DNA of 49,397 bases from an uncultured Oscillospiraceae bacterium (GCA_934466475.1 CAKSLI010000014.1:1-49397), one strand, 5' to 3'. Shown: positions 15,656 to 24,328, numbered from the stretch's first letter. Notes: generated by a model not told the origin, from the letters alone. Made by a program: numbers and translations.

Positions 15656-16098
15656 TTAAACAGCTCCCTCAGACCTGCTTCAGCTGCCTCGCCATCGCTC
15701 TCACGGATAAGCACGGATATCTCGTCAACGCCTGTCGTGATCAGAAGTATCATCGCGTCTATCTTATTGAGCAGGTTGAATACCTTTGCGGCAAATCCTG
15801 CCTGGGCTTCCATTTCGCCGGTCTTGATTACGATTTTGCGGTTGCCGCTGTTTATCATCGGGGTGATGTTATGCTTGTCCTTGAGCGTCTTTACTACGCT
15901 CAGGAGCTTCGGCATATCGTCATCGTCCAGTGTGAACCCGAAGCCGAAGCGTTCGGAGGTCGGCGCTGTCATGGATATCATGTCGATGTTGATGCCTGCC
16001 TCGGCAACTGCGGTCAGGGTGTCCTCCATAATGGTCTTGTAGAGCGGTACGTTGTTGAAAGTTACCGCTGATACGTTTTCTGTTACTGTGATGTTCAT
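15652..16098 (-). CDS. Stand-alone ACT-domain protein like the aspartokinase regulatory region
   Basis: 148 residues made of two ACT-type units. The first contains VTFNNVPLYKTIM, AGINIDMISM and RFGFGFTLDDDD; the second contains GFAAKVFNLLNKIDAMI and GVDEISVLIRE. The arrangement resembles the regulatory half of aspartokinase with no kinase domain. It is 2 nt downstream of dapB and in the lysine-riboswitch operon, so binding lysine or threonine and controlling an aspartate-family enzyme is a reasonable guess. No catalytic residues are visible. AspK itself is not in the window. Confidence 0.82.
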   Translation of the reverse strand: MNITVTENVSAVTFNNVPLYKTIMEDTLTAVAEAGINIDMISMTAPTSERFGFGFTLDDDDMPKLLSVVKTLKDKHNITPMINSGNRKIVIKTGEMEAQAGFAAKVFNLLNKIDAMILLITTGVDEISVLIRESDGEAAEAGLRELFK

Positions 16099-16100
16099 TG

Positions 16101-16859
16101 TCAGCCCTCCTTGATAAGATCAGACATTGCATAAAGTCCGGCGGGTCTGCCGGCGAGGAATACGGCCGCATTGACCGCTCCAACCGCGAAAACCTCCTTG
16201 GACTGCGCAGAATGCGACAGCGTGATGACCTCGTCGTGTCCTGCGAAAATTATATCGTGCTCTCCGACAATAGTGCCGCCGCGGATAGCGTGCATTCCTA
16301 TCTCGTCCTTGCCGCGCGGCTTTCTTACGCTGTGGCGGTCGTATACGAAATGATCCTTTCCGCCGAGCTCCTCGTTTATTGCCTCGGCGATCATTATTGC
16401 CGTACCGGAGGGCGCGTCCTTCTTCAGGTTGTGGTGCTTCTCAACTATCTCGATATCAAACTGGTCGCCGAGTATCTGGGTAGCCCTGCGCGCAAGCTCC
16501 ACCAGCAGATTAATGCCGAGTGACATATTGAACGTGAAGAACACCGGTATCTGCGAAGCCGCAGCGGTTATCTGGCTGCGCTCCTCATCGGTGTAGCCCG
16601 TTGTCGCAAGCACCAGCGGGACATTGTTCATCTTTCCGTAGCTCAGCAGGTCGGGAAGCGCGGACGGGTGCGAGAAATCAATAATCACATCGGGCTTCTC
16701 GGGAAGGTCGAAAACCTTCTTGTACACCGGGAAATCAGCGTATTTCTCACCGAGCAGGTCGATCCCGGCAACGACTTCACAGTCGCTGCGCTGCTCGACC
16801 AGACCGGCGATGACTCTGCCCATCTTTCCGCAGGCGCCTGTTATTGCAATTCTAGTCAT
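16101..16859 (-). CDS. dapB: 4-hydroxy-tetrahydrodipicolinate reductase
   Basis: 252 residues; reduces the DapA product with NAD(P)H on the way to diaminopimelate and lysine. The N-terminal nucleotide-binding motif is ITGACGKMGRVIAG, and the catalytic region reads EIVEKHHNLKKDAPSGTA with the family's His and Lys. The C-terminal part contains GMHAIRGGTIVGEHDIIF. Length is normal. It is separated from dapA by 82 bp holding a stable hairpin. Confidence 0.95.
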   Translation of the reverse strand: MTRIAITGACGKMGRVIAGLVEQRSDCEVVAGIDLLGEKYADFPVYKKVFDLPEKPDVIIDFSHPSALPDLLSYGKMNNVPLVLATTGYTDEERSQITAAASQIPVFFTFNMSLGINLLVELARRATQILGDQFDIEIVEKHHNLKKDAPSGTAIMIAEAINEELGGKDHFVYDRHSVRKPRGKDEIGMHAIRGGTIVGEHDIIFAGHDEVITLSHSAQSKEVFAVGAVNAAVFLAGRPAGLYAMSDLIKEG

Positions 16860-16903
16860 TTGTAATTCCTTTCAGATTTTTGCAGCAATGCCAGTTAGTA
16901 TAT

Positions 16904-16935
16904 CGGGCGGAAGCATGTATTCCGCATTCCGCCCG
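16904..16935 (-). promoter_or_regulatory. Hairpin in the dapA-dapB gap
   Basis: CGGGCGGAA (904-912 of 16904-16912) pairs with TTCCGCCCG (16927-16935) over a 14-nt loop, 7 nt after the dapA stop. On the minus strand it is followed by ATATACT rather than a T run, so it is more likely an RNA-stability or processing element than a full terminator. Confidence 0.5.
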
Positions 16936-16941
16936 CATTAT

Positions 16942-17835
16942 TTACTTTATCGCGCCAACCAGTCCGAGAGGTTCCATTGTGCTTCTCAGCTTTGCGACCT
17001 GCTCCTCTGACATTGAAGCCAGCGGAAGTCTGCACTCGCCCGCCTTAAAGCCCATGATATTCAGGGCTTCCTTTACAGGGATCGGATTGACGTCCATGAA
17101 CAGAGCCTTCTCAAAAGCGAGAATGCGCTTCTGGATCTCCAGCGCCTCAGCCTGCTTTCCTGCGTTGAAGAGAGCGACTTCATCGTGCTTCTCCTTCGGC
17201 ATGAGGTTAGAGGTAACGGAAATAACGCCCTTTCCGCCAAGGGAAAGGATCGGCATTACCTGATCGTCGTTTCCGGAGTAGATATCAAGGTCGGTGTAGG
17301 CTGCGATCTCCGCCGCAAGGGACATATTGCCGCTTGCTTCCTTAGTAGCAACGATATTCGGAACCTTTGCAAGCTCCTTATATGTGTCAATGGAGATGTT
17401 CACGCCTGTACGGCTGGGAACATTGTACAGGATTATCGGGATCTTAACGCTGTTCGCGATAGCTGTGAAATGCTTTACCAGACCTCTCTGGGACGCCTTG
17501 TTGTAGTAAGGCGTAACCTGGAGCAGAGCGTCTGCGCCAAGCTCCTCAGCGCGCCTGGAAAGCCTGATGCCGTGGGCGGTATCGTTCGCGCCGGTTCCGG
17601 CAATGACCGGTATACGGTGCGCGATCTTCTTCACAGCGTAGCCGATGCACTCGAGGTGCTCCTCGTCAGGCATTGTGGAGGCTTCACCGGTGGTGCCGCA
17701 TACGATGACCGCGTCAGCGCCGTTCTCTACCTGGAAATCTAGCATTCTGCCGAATTCATCGTAATTAATGGAGCCGTCAGCGTTCATGGGGGTGGCGATA
17801 GCCGTGCCTACGCCGGTAAAAATAGTCTTCTTCAT
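16942..17835 (-). CDS. dapA: 4-hydroxy-tetrahydrodipicolinate synthase
   Basis: 297 residues, a class I aldolase-fold enzyme condensing pyruvate with aspartate semialdehyde. Motifs include the pyruvate-binding VCGTTGEASTM, the catalytic Tyr in IILYNVPSRTGVNI and the Schiff-base Lys in VATKEASGNM. AAAGGAACG precedes the ATG. It follows asd by 27 nt and uses the Asd product directly. Diaminopimelate serves both lysine synthesis and peptidoglycan; dipicolinate for spores also branches from here. Confidence 0.96.
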   Translation of the reverse strand: MKKTIFTGVGTAIATPMNADGSINYDEFGRMLDFQVENGADAVIVCGTTGEASTMPDEEHLECIGYAVKKIAHRIPVIAGTGANDTAHGIRLSRRAEELGADALLQVTPYYNKASQRGLVKHFTAIANSVKIPIILYNVPSRTGVNISIDTYKELAKVPNIVATKEASGNMSLAAEIAAYTDLDIYSGNDDQVMPILSLGGKGVISVTSNLMPKEKHDEVALFNAGKQAEALEIQKRILAFEKALFMDVNPIPVKEALNIMGFKAGECRLPLASMSEEQVAKLRSTMEPLGLVGAIK

Positions 17836-17862
17836 AATATGGTCGTTCCTTTCGCGGAATGA

Positions 17863-18945
17863 TCAGTCCAGATAGCCCTTGGCTGCAAGGAGCTCTGCCA
17901 TTTCAACAGCGCCGCCTGCTGCGCCTCTCAGCGTGTTGTGAGAAAGGCAAACGAACTTGTAATCAAACAGTGTGTCAGGACGGAGTCTGCCGACAGAGAT
18001 AGCCATACCGCCCTCAAGGTTGCGGTGCAGCTTAGCCTGCGGATAATTCTCCTCCTCAAAATAGTGAATGAACTGCTTCGGTGCGGATGGGAGCTTCAGA
18101 GCCTGCGGCTCGCCGGAGTATTCAGCCCAGATCTTCTTGATCTCGTCCATGGAGGGCTTGTTCTCGAAGTTTACGAATACTGCTGCGAAGTGACCGTTGG
18201 AAACCGGAACTCTCAGGCACTGTGTGGTGATCAGCGGGGACTGAGCCTTTACGATCTCGCTGCCCTCTACCTTGCCCCATACCTTCAGCGGCTCCTGCTC
18301 GGACTTTTCTTCCTCGCCGCCGATGAACGGGATAAGGTTGTCAACCATCTCAGGCCATGTCTCGAAGTTCTTGCCTGCGCCGGAAATCGCCTGATATGTA
18401 GTAGCGAGCACATTCTTGATGCCGAACTTTCTCAGCGGAGAGAGAGCCGGAACATAGCTCTGGATAGAGCAGTTGGACTTTACGGAGATAAAGCCGCGCT
18501 TTGTGCCGAGGCGCTTCTTCTGAGCGTCAATGATCGCTGCGTGCTCAGCGTTTACCTCAGGGATTATCATAGGAACATCGGGAGTGAAGCGGTTAGCGGA
18601 GTTGTTGGACATTACCGGGCACTCAGCCTTTGCGTACTTCTCCTCAAGGGCGCGTATCTCGTCCTTCTTCATGTCAACAGCGCAGAAAACAAAGTCAACC
18701 ATGGAGGCGATCTTCTCTACGTCAGCGGCAGCGTCCATGATAACGATGTCCTCCATGCTCTTGGGCATCGGGGTATCCATGAGCCAGCGGCTGCCGACTG
18801 CCTCTTTATAAGTCTTGCCGGCAGAACGGGGAGAAGCTGCGAGAGCAACTACGTGGAACCACGGGTGGTTTTCAAGCAGGGTGGCAAAACGCTGACCTAC
18901 CATGCCTGTTGCGCCGATTATACCGACATTGTACTTTTCTTTCAT
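17863..18945 (-). CDS. asd: Aspartate-semialdehyde dehydrogenase, archaeal/fungal type
   Basis: 360 residues. NADP-binding VGIIGATGMVGQRF at the N-terminus, catalytic Cys in VKSNCSIQSYVPA, and the C-terminal LEGGMAISVGRLRPD all fit. Length and sequence match the archaeal/yeast class rather than the enterobacterial one, as in many Clostridia. It is the first gene of the lysine operon. A 173-bp inverted-repeat element and a lysine riboswitch lie upstream. The ribosome binding site AAAGGATC is 9 nt from the ATG. Confidence 0.94.
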   Translation of the reverse strand: MKEKYNVGIIGATGMVGQRFATLLENHPWFHVVALAASPRSAGKTYKEAVGSRWLMDTPMPKSMEDIVIMDAAADVEKIASMVDFVFCAVDMKKDEIRALEEKYAKAECPVMSNNSANRFTPDVPMIIPEVNAEHAAIIDAQKKRLGTKRGFISVKSNCSIQSYVPALSPLRKFGIKNVLATTYQAISGAGKNFETWPEMVDNLIPFIGGEEEKSEQEPLKVWGKVEGSEIVKAQSPLITTQCLRVPVSNGHFAAVFVNFENKPSMDEIKKIWAEYSGEPQALKLPSAPKQFIHYFEEENYPQAKLHRNLEGGMAISVGRLRPDTLFDYKFVCLSHNTLRGAAGGAVEMAELLAAKGYLD

Positions 18946-18985
18946 GACTGTGTTGATCCTTTCTCTTTTTGAAATTGAAAACTAA

Positions 18986-19158
18986 GGCAACACCGCGCAA
19001 AGACCATTTATTGGATTTTGCACGTGTCTTGCTTGCATCTTTTCCGTCATCTTGCACAATTCGTCCTAGCAAGGCGTCAGCCTTGCTTCGTCCTCATTGT
19101 ACAATCTGATGAAAAATCTGACTGCGCAATACACGCACAATCTTTGTGCGGTATTGCC
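18986..19158. mobile_element. 173-bp inverted-repeat element in the asd leader
   Basis: The ends are GGCAACACCGCGCAAAGA and, inverted, GGCAATACCGCACAAAGA. CTAA flanks both sides (18982-18985 and 19159-19162), a 4-bp target duplication. Inside lie a perfect AGCAAGGC/GCCTTGCT hairpin and further imperfect pairing, so the whole transcript of the element could fold as one long hairpin. No protein is encoded. It is unrelated in sequence to the element at 4180-4341, though both have about 18-bp termini and 4-bp duplications. It lies between the riboswitch terminator and asd, within the operon leader. Confidence 0.82.
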
Positions 19159-19164
19159 CTAAAC

Positions 19165-19195
19165 AAAAAGCCGATGAGGCGGAACTTCATCGGCT
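19165..19195 (-). terminator. Riboswitch-controlled terminator before asd
   Basis: AGCCGATGA pairs with TCATCGGCT over a 9-nt loop, followed by TTTTTG on the minus strand. It lies 28 nt after the lysine aptamer and is the expected expression platform. Confidence 0.88.
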
Positions 19196-19220
19196 GTAAC
19201 AGCAATATCGTAATATACTT

Positions 19221-19384
19221 GCGATAGCACTCCATCAGACCGATGACAGCCGTGTACCTGTTCGGTGCAAAGCCAGATATGCACACTTGCGGAATATGCA
19301 TTCTTCGGCGGTGAGCCTTTCGCACTGCCGGTCTCCGCAGACCCTGGGGACAGCGCTACTTTTCATTCCCGCACCTCTATCAGC
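19221..19384 (-). promoter_or_regulatory. Lysine riboswitch (L box)
   Basis: On the minus strand the aptamer opens with GATAGAGGTGCG and contains AAGTAGC, GCGAAAGG, CCGCCGAAG and GGCTGTCATCGGTC. It closes with GTGCTATC, whose CTATC pairs with the opening GATAG as helix P1. These are the conserved landmarks of the lysine riboswitch in their standard order. An intrinsic terminator follows, so high lysine should end transcription before asd. It controls the asd-dapA-dapB-ACT-mscS unit. Confidence 0.93.
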
Positions 19385-19415
19385 TCCCGGGGCTTTCAGC
19401 CCCTGCTATTTATTT

Positions 19416-19444
19416 ATTTTATCACATAAGTGCATTGTTGTCAA
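19416..19444 (-). promoter_or_regulatory. Sigma-A promoter of the lysine operon
   Basis: TTGACA (19444-19439), 17-nt spacer and TAAAAT (19421-19416), about 35 bp before the lysine aptamer. A GGGGCTGAAAGCCCC hairpin sits at the very start of the transcript. Confidence 0.82.
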
Positions 19445-19511
19445 CCCCCATTCGTATAAATATTCTTCAATTAAACCGCATTATTTGTTGATAATTCACA
19501 ATGCAGAAAAA

Positions 19512-19540
19512 TTGATTTATCGCGCGATTTATGGTACAAT
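19512..19540 (+). promoter_or_regulatory. Sigma-A promoter of queA
   Basis: TTGATT (19512-19517), 17-nt spacer, TACAAT (19535-19540), divergent from the lysine operon promoter about 70 bp away. Confidence 0.75.
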
Positions 19541-19581
19541 ATTATCATGCTATCAAAAATATGCGAAAAGGAACACAAATT

Positions 19582-20673
19582 ATGACACTTCTCAAATCAG
19601 ATTTCAACTACGAGCTCCCGGAGGAGCTCATCGCGCAGACCCCAGTGGAGCCACGCGACAGTTCAAGGCTCATGGCGATAGACCGCGCCACCGGCGAGAT
19701 AACCCACGACCATTTCTATAATATATGCGACTATCTTCGTCCGGGTGACCTGCTTGTGATGAACGACAGCAAGGTTTTTCCGGCGCGCATCTACGGCACC
19801 AAGCGAGGTACCGGCGCTCACGTTGAGTTCCTGCTGCTGAAACGGCTCAGCCTCACCGAATGGGAGACCCTGGTGCACCCCGGAAAGCGCCTGAAGCCCG
19901 GTACTGTCGTTGATTTCCCGGAGGGGCTGTCCGCCGAGATACTTGACGTCGTGAACGAGGGAAACCGCCTTGTGCGCTTCTCATTTGAGGGAGACTTCTT
20001 CGATATTCTCGACCGGATCGGTCAGATGCCGCTCCCCCCTTATATCACCGAAAAGCTCCAGGACAAGGACCGCTACAACACGATCTACTGCCGTGAGACC
20101 GGCTCCGCCGCGGCTCCCACCGCCGGGCTCCATTTCACTGAAAACGTGTTTGCTAAGCTCCGGGAAAAGGGCGTGGACACCGCTTACGTTACGCTTCATG
20201 TCGGCCTTGGGACCTTCCGTCCGGTAAAGGAGGACAATATTCTCGACCACAAAATGCACGTCGAGCACTATTCAGTCCCGGAGATAACCGCCGAGAAAAT
20301 ACGCCGCTGCAAGGCAAACGGAGGGCGCGTCATCTCGGTAGGCACCACATCCTGCCGCACGCTTGAATCCGCGGCGGGACTCAGACCGGAGCTTTTCACG
20401 CCCACTGAAGCAGACAAGGGCGCCGCGCCGCTTACCGGCTCCTCTTCCCCGATACTTACGCAGGACACCGGAATATTCATCTACCCCGGCTATGAATTCA
20501 AGGTGATAGACGGTCTGATAACGAACTTCCACCTGCCGGAAAGCACGCTGATAATGCTTGTCAGCGCATTCCTGGGAAGGGAAAAAACGCTCCACGCCTA
20601 CGATGTCGCAGTACAGGAGAAATACAGGTTCTTCTCCTTCGGCGATTCTATGTATATAGGCGATATCAAGTAA
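19582..20673 (+). CDS. queA: S-adenosylmethionine:tRNA ribosyltransferase-isomerase
   Basis: 363 residues; transfers and isomerises the ribose of SAM onto preQ1 in tRNA to give epoxyqueuosine. [33 protein letters not shown] and THLPESTL-type [15 protein letters not shown] are family signatures. The ATG at 19582 has AAAGGAAC upstream; an earlier in-frame ATG at 19531 overlaps the promoter and is rejected. tgt, the enzyme acting before it in the pathway, is at 37696-38835. It is monocistronic: it has its own promoter and terminator. Confidence 0.95.
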   Translation: MTLLKSDFNYELPEELIAQTPVEPRDSSRLMAIDRATGEITHDHFYNICDYLRPGDLLVMNDSKVFPARIYGTKRGTGAHVEFLLLKRLSLTEWETLVHPGKRLKPGTVVDFPEGLSAEILDVVNEGNRLVRFSFEGDFFDILDRIGQMPLPPYITEKLQDKDRYNTIYCRETGSAAAPTAGLHFTENVFAKLREKGVDTAYVTLHVGLGTFRPVKEDNILDHKMHVEHYSVPEITAEKIRRCKANGGRVISVGTTSCRTLESAAGLRPELFTPTEADKGAAPLTGSSSPILTQDTGIFIYPGYEFKVIDGLITNFHLPESTLIMLVSAFLGREKTLHAYDVAVQEKYRFFSFGDSMYIGDIK

Positions 20674-20732
20674 TTCCCAGATGACCCGTCTGCTGTAAAT
20701 TCGGTCGGAATCAGGGAACTCAAAATACTTTC

Positions 20733-20780
20733 AAGACTGCTGACAAGGACGCTTATACGCCTTTATCGGCAGTCTTTTTT
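20733..20780 (+). terminator. Intrinsic terminator of queA
   Basis: AAGACTGCTGA pairs with TCGGCAGTCTT (one G-T pair), with further AAGG-GCGT type pairing inside, ending in TTTTTT. It starts 60 nt past the queA stop. The rest of 20781-20962 is A+T-rich and contains two TATAAT sequences (20856-20861 and 20878-20883), of which neither has a good -35 partner, so a promoter for the next operon is likely but not placed. Confidence 0.82.
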
Positions 20781-20962
20781 GCAGCATCTGTCGAATTGCA
20801 CAATTTCTCTGCATATATTTTTCCCACAACGCCGGAAATACTTTGGCATTTATCATATAATTTTCACATTAATGCTATATAATTTTACTATGACTAAAGC
20901 AGGCGGAGCGGCACGGATTTCTTACGGCGCTGTGACCTGCAAAGGCGGCAGGCGGTGAAATT

Positions 20963-21691
20963 TTGGCTTACGCAAACACATTCAGGCGGCACGAAATCAA
21001 ATTTATCCTTACCGCGGAAAAAGAGGCGGAGCTTCTCCGCAGGATCTACCCGCTCATGCAGGAGGACAGATACTCCGGGCAGACGATAAGCTCGCTCTAC
21101 TGCGACAGCGACGACGATATCCTTATCCGCACCTCGCTCGACAAGCCTGTTTACAAGGAGAAGCTGAGACTGCGGGCTTACGGCGTTCCCTCCGATGACT
21201 CCGCGGTATTCCTGGAGATAAAGAAGAAATTCGAGGGCATAGTTTACAAACGCCGCGCGGAGCTCCCCTGCCGGGAAGCAATGGAATACCTCGGCTCCGG
21301 GATACTCCCGCAGACAGAGGGCTACAACAATCAGCAGGTGCTCTCCGAAATAGGCTGGCTTATCGGCAGATACGGGCTGAAGCCGCGCACAGCTTTGTTC
21401 TATGACCGCCGTGCCTTTTTTTCGGAGCGCGACCATGAGCTCCGGCTGACTATCGACAGCAATGTGCGGTACAGAACGGACAGGCTCGACCCGCGCCTTG
21501 GCACGGACGGAATTCTGATCGCCGGGCAGCCTTACAGCGTCATGGAAATAAAGACAGCCTCCGCAGTCCCGCTGGAGCTTACCGCCGTCCTTTCGGAACT
21601 CGGGCTTTACCAGGGCTCGTTCTCAAAGTACGGAGCAGTCTACCGCGAACGGCTGTGCGCCGCTGACGGCAATAATTTCATCATGGAGTGA
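20963..21691 (+). CDS. Polyphosphate polymerase (VTC) domain protein
   Basis: 242 residues, one VTC-type catalytic tunnel domain. Visible are RRHEIKFIL at the N-terminus, SSLYCDSDDD, KEKLRLRAYG, VFLEIKKKFEGIVYKRR, VMEIKTAS and SFSKYG. These charged residues line the active-site tunnel that in yeast Vtc4 makes polyphosphate from ATP. Bacterial members occur beside DUF4956 proteins as here, and their reaction is not established. The likely start is TTG at 20963 behind AGGCGGTGA; no in-frame ATG is nearby. The stop lies 8 nt before the next start. Confidence 0.85.
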   Translation: MAYANTFRRHEIKFILTAEKEAELLRRIYPLMQEDRYSGQTISSLYCDSDDDILIRTSLDKPVYKEKLRLRAYGVPSDDSAVFLEIKKKFEGIVYKRRAELPCREAMEYLGSGILPQTEGYNNQQVLSEIGWLIGRYGLKPRTALFYDRRAFFSERDHELRLTIDSNVRYRTDRLDPRLGTDGILIAGQPYSVMEIKTASAVPLELTAVLSELGLYQGSFSKYGAVYRERLCAADGNNFIME

Positions 21692-21699
21692 AACATAAT

Positions 21700-22371
21700 A
21701 TGTTTGATACGATTATTCCCGCTGACGGATTATCTCCGCTCACCGCGGTATTATGCACCGGAGCCTCGCTTGCATTCGGACTTCTGGCGGCGCTTCTCTA
21801 TCGGCTGAAAAACCGGCGCGCGTCCAGGAGCATGATGGTCACGCTGATAATACTGCCGGCACTGGTCCAGGCGGTCATTATGCTGGTGAATGGCTCTGTC
21901 GGCGCGGGGATTGCCGTAATGGGCGCGTTCAACCTCGTGAGGTTCCGGTCTGCGCCAGGCTCTGCCAGGGATATCTGCTACATCTTCTATACGATGTGCA
22001 TTGGTATCGCGTCGGGTATGGGCTATCTCGGATTTGCGGCGCTTATCGCGGTATGCATCGGCGCGGTTTTCGCAGTCCTGAGCTTTGTTCCCTGCTTCAG
22101 GAACTCCCAGCGGAAAAAGCAGCTGAGGATCACAATTCCTGAAAATCTCGACTACAACGGGATTTTCGACGACATATTCAGCGAATATCTTTCAGGCTGC
22201 GAACTTACGCAGGTCAAGACCACCGCAATGGGCACGCTTTTCGACCTCCGATACGAAATAACCGAAAAAGATCCTTCGCGTGAAAAGGAAATGATCGACA
22301 AGCTGCGTGCACGAAACGGAAATCTCACGATATCTGTCGGAAATATGCCCGAAAACTGCGATTTACTCTGA
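21700..22371 (+). CDS. DUF4956 membrane protein
   Basis: 223 residues from ATG 21700, which has GGAGTGA upstream; a GTG at 21688 is an alternative that overlaps the VTC gene by 4 nt. Four hydrophobic segments at about 15-35, 48-68, 74-100 and 105-135 contain the diagnostic AVMGAFNLVRFRSAPGSARD. A cytoplasmic domain of about 85 residues follows. The family regularly accompanies VTC-domain proteins in bacteria, and is a plausible membrane partner. Function is unknown. Confidence 0.85.
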   Translation: MFDTIIPADGLSPLTAVLCTGASLAFGLLAALLYRLKNRRASRSMMVTLIILPALVQAVIMLVNGSVGAGIAVMGAFNLVRFRSAPGSARDICYIFYTMCIGIASGMGYLGFAALIAVCIGAVFAVLSFVPCFRNSQRKKQLRITIPENLDYNGIFDDIFSEYLSGCELTQVKTTAMGTLFDLRYEITEKDPSREKEMIDKLRARNGNLTISVGNMPENCDLL

Positions 22372-22399
22372 TTTAAGGCAATACAAGGAGCGTTTGTTT

Positions 22400-24322
22400 A
22401 TGAGATCTGGCATTAAAGCGCTTGCGGCGCTTTGTTCACTTGCAATATCAGTCAATACAGGATGCAGCAATAACGCTGCCTCCTCCGGGACGATGACCGA
22501 GGAGGACGTTTCACCGGCTCAGCTCACCGAAACTGCTGATTCTCCCGGGAAAATGCAGACAAGCTACCACACCGCCAGCGAAAAGGATATGACGCCGGTT
22601 GCAAAATCCGGCAGCGCGATAAGATTCTCTGAGAACAGCGCGGCAGTTTCCGGCAGCGGCGCGTCAACTGACGGCACAGTCGTCACCATAAGCAAGGCAG
22701 GATATTATTACCTCAGCGGCAGCTGCCCGGACGGACAGCTCATAATAGACTGCGGCAAGGACGACGACGTATTCATTGTGCTGGAAGGTCTGGAGCTCAC
22801 CTGCACGACAGGTCCTGCAATATACTGCAAAAAAGCCGACAAGCTGACGATCACGCTCGGTAATGGCAGCACGAACACGCTTTCCGATGGAAACGGCTAC
22901 CCCGCCGAGACCGCAGAAGAAACCGGGGCTGCTGTGTTCTCGCAGGACACGCTCGTAATAAACGGAACGGGCACGCTGAGTGTAAACGGCGTATACAAGG
23001 ACGGAATAAAGAGCAAGGACGGTCTCAAGCTCTGCGGCGGAGTTATCAGCGTGACAGCCGCAGAGGACGGACTTATCGGCAAGGATTACCTGCTGGCAGC
23101 CGGAGGAAGCGTCACCGTGAACAGCGGTCTGGACGGCTTGAAGTCAACCAATTCCTCCGACCCTGAAAAGGGCTGCATAACCATTTCCGGCGGCACTCTT
23201 GACCTGACCTGCGGAAATGACGGAATCCAGGCGGAAACAGACCTGAACATTTCCGGAGGAACCATTGAAATCACCACCGGCGGCGGAAGCGCGTCCGTTG
23301 AACACACCAGCAGCGGAGGTCATCAGTGGGGAGATTTCCACGGCGGCCGCGATGGGTTCGATTTCAGCGAACTCACAAGCTCAGACGGAAGCAATGCTGA
23401 AAGCATGAAGGGTCTGAAAGCGGGAAGCTCCATAAACATCACAGGCGGAACTATCAGGGCCGACTGTGCAGACGACACGGTGCACTCAAACGGAACAATA
23501 ACGATCAACGGAGGAAACTTCGAGCTTTCTTCCGGAGATGACGGAATACATGCAGACAAGACTCTCACTGTCACAAAGGGAGAAATCAACATCAGCACAA
23601 GTTACGAGGGGCTCGAGGCCTGCGAAATCGAGATAAGCGGCGGAGTTATTTCACTCCGTGCCACGGACGATGGTCTGAACGCGGGCGACAGCGATACAAA
23701 CGATATAACTCCGTATATTTCGATTTCCGGAGGAAGCATAACCTCTAATGCGGACGGCGACGGGATAGATTCCAACGGAACGATATCCATGAGCGGCGGC
23801 ACCCTGGTGGTATTCGGTCCGACAAGCGGCGCTGACGGGGCTCTGGATTACGATATGTCGTTTGCTATGAGCGGGGGCACGCTTATCGCGCTTGGTTCAA
23901 GCAGAATGGCGCAGGCTCCAAGCACTCTTTCACAGCCGTGCATATCAATATACGCAGATGTTTCCGCAGACAGCTCCATTGATGTCCGTGACGCAGACGG
24001 TAATGTGATAATCAGCACTATTACTCCCAAGAAATGCGAATCGCTGATATTCTCCACTTCTGAATTTGTCAGCGGAAAGACCTACACCGTACACGCAGAT
24101 GATGAAACTATTGCTATGGTCACCGCGACAGACGGCGTAGCAGGCGGCGGTGCCAGCGGCTCCGGGTTCGGAAGCTGGGCGCAGGACAAGGGACCGTGGG
24201 GAGGAAATACAGGCAACAACGCGGATTTCACGCGTCCCGGAAAGCCGGATGATACGAACCGCCCGGACGGAGATACCCCGCCTGACGCGAACACTTCAGA
24301 CAATTCAGACACAGCTGCTTAA
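22400..24322 (+). CDS. Predicted lipoprotein with Cthe_2159-like beta-helix (DUF4353)
   Basis: 640 residues from ATG 22400, which has AAGGAG 9 nt upstream. A signal peptide ends in SVNTGC, a likely lipobox with Cys near 18. About 20 repeats of the type ISGGTI, DGI and ADDG run from about 130 to 530, as in right-handed beta-helices and in the Cthe_2159 polysaccharide-binding family. An acidic, Asn/Pro/Gly-rich tail (PDDTNRPDGDTPPDAN) closes the protein. It is the third gene of the VTC/DUF4956 unit, a combination seen in other Clostridia. Probably anchored outside the cell, where it may bind an acidic polysaccharide. Confidence 0.82.
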   Translation: MRSGIKALAALCSLAISVNTGCSNNAASSGTMTEEDVSPAQLTETADSPGKMQTSYHTASEKDMTPVAKSGSAIRFSENSAAVSGSGASTDGTVVTISKAGYYYLSGSCPDGQLIIDCGKDDDVFIVLEGLELTCTTGPAIYCKKADKLTITLGNGSTNTLSDGNGYPAETAEETGAAVFSQDTLVINGTGTLSVNGVYKDGIKSKDGLKLCGGVISVTAAEDGLIGKDYLLAAGGSVTVNSGLDGLKSTNSSDPEKGCITISGGTLDLTCGNDGIQAETDLNISGGTIEITTGGGSASVEHTSSGGHQWGDFHGGRDGFDFSELTSSDGSNAESMKGLKAGSSINITGGTIRADCADDTVHSNGTITINGGNFELSSGDDGIHADKTLTVTKGEINISTSYEGLEACEIEISGGVISLRATDDGLNAGDSDTNDITPYISISGGSITSNADGDGIDSNGTISMSGGTLVVFGPTSGADGALDYDMSFAMSGGTLIALGSSRMAQAPSTLSQPCISIYADVSADSSIDVRDADGNVIISTITPKKCESLIFSTSEFVSGKTYTVHADDETIAMVTATDGVAGGGASGSGFGSWAQDKGPWGGNTGNNADFTRPGKPDDTNRPDGDTPPDANTSDNSDTAA

Positions 24323-24328
24323 ACAGAA

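Noticed and set aside
17938..18972. A 344-codon plus-strand frame over asd
   Set aside because: A mirror of asd with no domain, and no ribosome binding site. Asd on the minus strand has all catalytic motifs.
20890..20958. A 22-codon plus-strand frame just before the VTC gene, possible leader peptide
   Set aside because: No ribosome binding site; a TATAAT lies 7 bp upstream, so transcription would begin almost at its ATG. The peptide is not conserved to my knowledge, and there is no attenuator hairpin after it.
22307..22399. A longer start for the beta-helix lipoprotein
   Set aside because: The extra 31 codons overlap the DUF4956 gene in another frame. The ATG at 22400 has AAGGAG and gives a proper lipoprotein signal peptide.
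23000..23900. Tandem DNA repeat or CRISPR-like array
   Set aside because: The periodic GGCGGAAC-type sequence reflects the repeating protein turns of the beta-helix. Units differ in length and there are no constant repeats with spacers.
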